DNA from: Singulisphaera sp.
GTDB lineage: Bacteria > Planctomycetota > Planctomycetia > Isosphaerales > Isosphaeraceae
Reading direction: 5' to 3'
Assembly: GCA_027451445.1 (NCBI GenBank)
Contig: DAIDJG010000013.1
Span: 61,178-125,177, forward strand
Length of the DNA stretch: 64,000 nt
In this document: piece after piece, positions 63,659 through 64,000 of the stretch
How the letters are laid out: the number at the start of each line of letters is the position of its first letter
How positions within the stretch are numbered: the first letter of the stretch is position 1
Program-made: the position numbers and the translations under genes
The notes under the pieces: model-generated
Seen by the model: only the letters and a program-made list of their open reading frames with translations
Databases searched by the model: none
What the model was told of the DNA's origin: nothing

Positions 63659-64000
63659 AGCGGTTGATGTTTGGGGCGAGCGTACCGGATGCCAAATCCC
63701 CAACCCCCTCCCATTAGCGAAAAACATATAACTCCCCCCCTTGGGAAGGGGGGGTGGGGAGTGACGATGGCAGTTGGCCCAGAGCGTCCAAGCAAGTCGC
63801 GGATGACCTCCGAAATCGGGCAAAAGGGAATCGCGATGGTTGAAGCCACTCAAACGTGAGCGGAGGTCAAGGCCCACCCCCCCAACCCCCCCTTCCCAAT
63901 TTTGAAGTTGCGCGTACCCCGTCGCCTTCTTCGACGGGGATGAGCGTTCGAGGAGAATGGACCATTGCCAGCTTACGGGCAGCCAGAGTCGACTTTCGCT
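63659..64000. other. Right-end intergenic region with C/G-run hairpin
   Basis: 342 bp with no complete gene. At about 63734-63760 a hairpin of C7-T2 and A2-G7 around GGG (CCCCCCTTGGGAAGGGGGG) occurs 76 bp after the protease stop. A related C-rich stretch (CCCACCCCCCCAACCCCCC) appears at 63873-63893. These look like interspersed repeat units; the first could also end the protease transcript. Confidence 0.45.
63734..63760. repeat. Perfect C/G-run palindrome downstream of the S41 gene
   Basis: A run of C followed by TT, GGG, AA and a run of G forms a strong short-loop hairpin. There is no clear U-rich tail on either strand, so a terminator role is uncertain. Such palindromes are often multi-copy in planctomycete genomes (recall). 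Confidence 0.5.

Noticed and set aside
60869..63877. Minus-strand open frame of about 1,000 codons opposite the S41 protease
   Set aside because: The plus strand carries clear propeller, PDZ and S41 motifs; the antisense product is Arg/His/Pro-rich without domains.

Overview
The window is GC-rich DNA of planctomycete character, most likely from the Isosphaeraceae. This is an inference from content: a DUF1559 protein, planctomycete-type haem-binding proteins (CxxCH plus HEAT repeats), an archaeal-type phosphoglycerate mutase, a secreted tricorn-like S41 protease, and large membrane-anchored caspase-fold/vWA proteins. No rRNA, tRNA, CRISPR array or complete insertion sequence was seen.

Left part (1-10.5 kb, minus strand). 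Two very large related proteins, each an N-terminal membrane anchor followed by a caspase-like fold, flank a CorA-type transporter. Neither has the catalytic Cys. The complete one also carries a vWA domain with an intact DxSxS motif. The other runs off the left edge.

Centre-left (10.8-33.4 kb). This is a type VI secretion locus. vgrG and a small follower gene lie on the plus strand. On the minus strand, in transcription order, are tssB, tssC, three divergent hcp genes, tagJ/impE, tssE, tssF, tssG, a cyclic-nucleotide-binding/DUF1003 membrane protein and an FHA-GAF-class III cyclase. After an interruption come a secreted HEAT-like protein with IPG repeats, tssA and a small conserved-looking gene. 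The interruption (about 17.2-19.4 kb) holds a MazF-like toxin-antitoxin pair, an unknown small gene, AT-rich DNA and a 147-bp repeat present twice exactly 1,500 bp apart. Genes for TssJ, TssK, TssL, TssM and ClpV are absent from the window. A PilZ-domain gene lies upstream of tssB.

Right part (33.9-64 kb). Housekeeping and envelope genes: an M48 metalloprotease, larC, a short membrane-protein and glycosyltransferase/aldehyde dehydrogenase operon that may belong to carotenoid glycosylation, an endonuclease III, two haem-binding proteins around apgM, a Dabb protein, a secreted metzincin-like protease, lon, a VapC-type toxin-antitoxin pair, a DUF1559 protein, GT39 and GT9 glycosyltransferases, an SDR and a tricorn-like protease.

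Two genes are broken. The GT39 gene has an in-frame stop plus a frameshift near its end. The S41 protease gene has a one-base frameshift at a run of five G. They may be real decay or assembly errors. The most interesting part is the T6SS locus with its cyclic-nucleotide source and receptor, three Hcps and neighbouring pseudo-caspase/vWA proteins.
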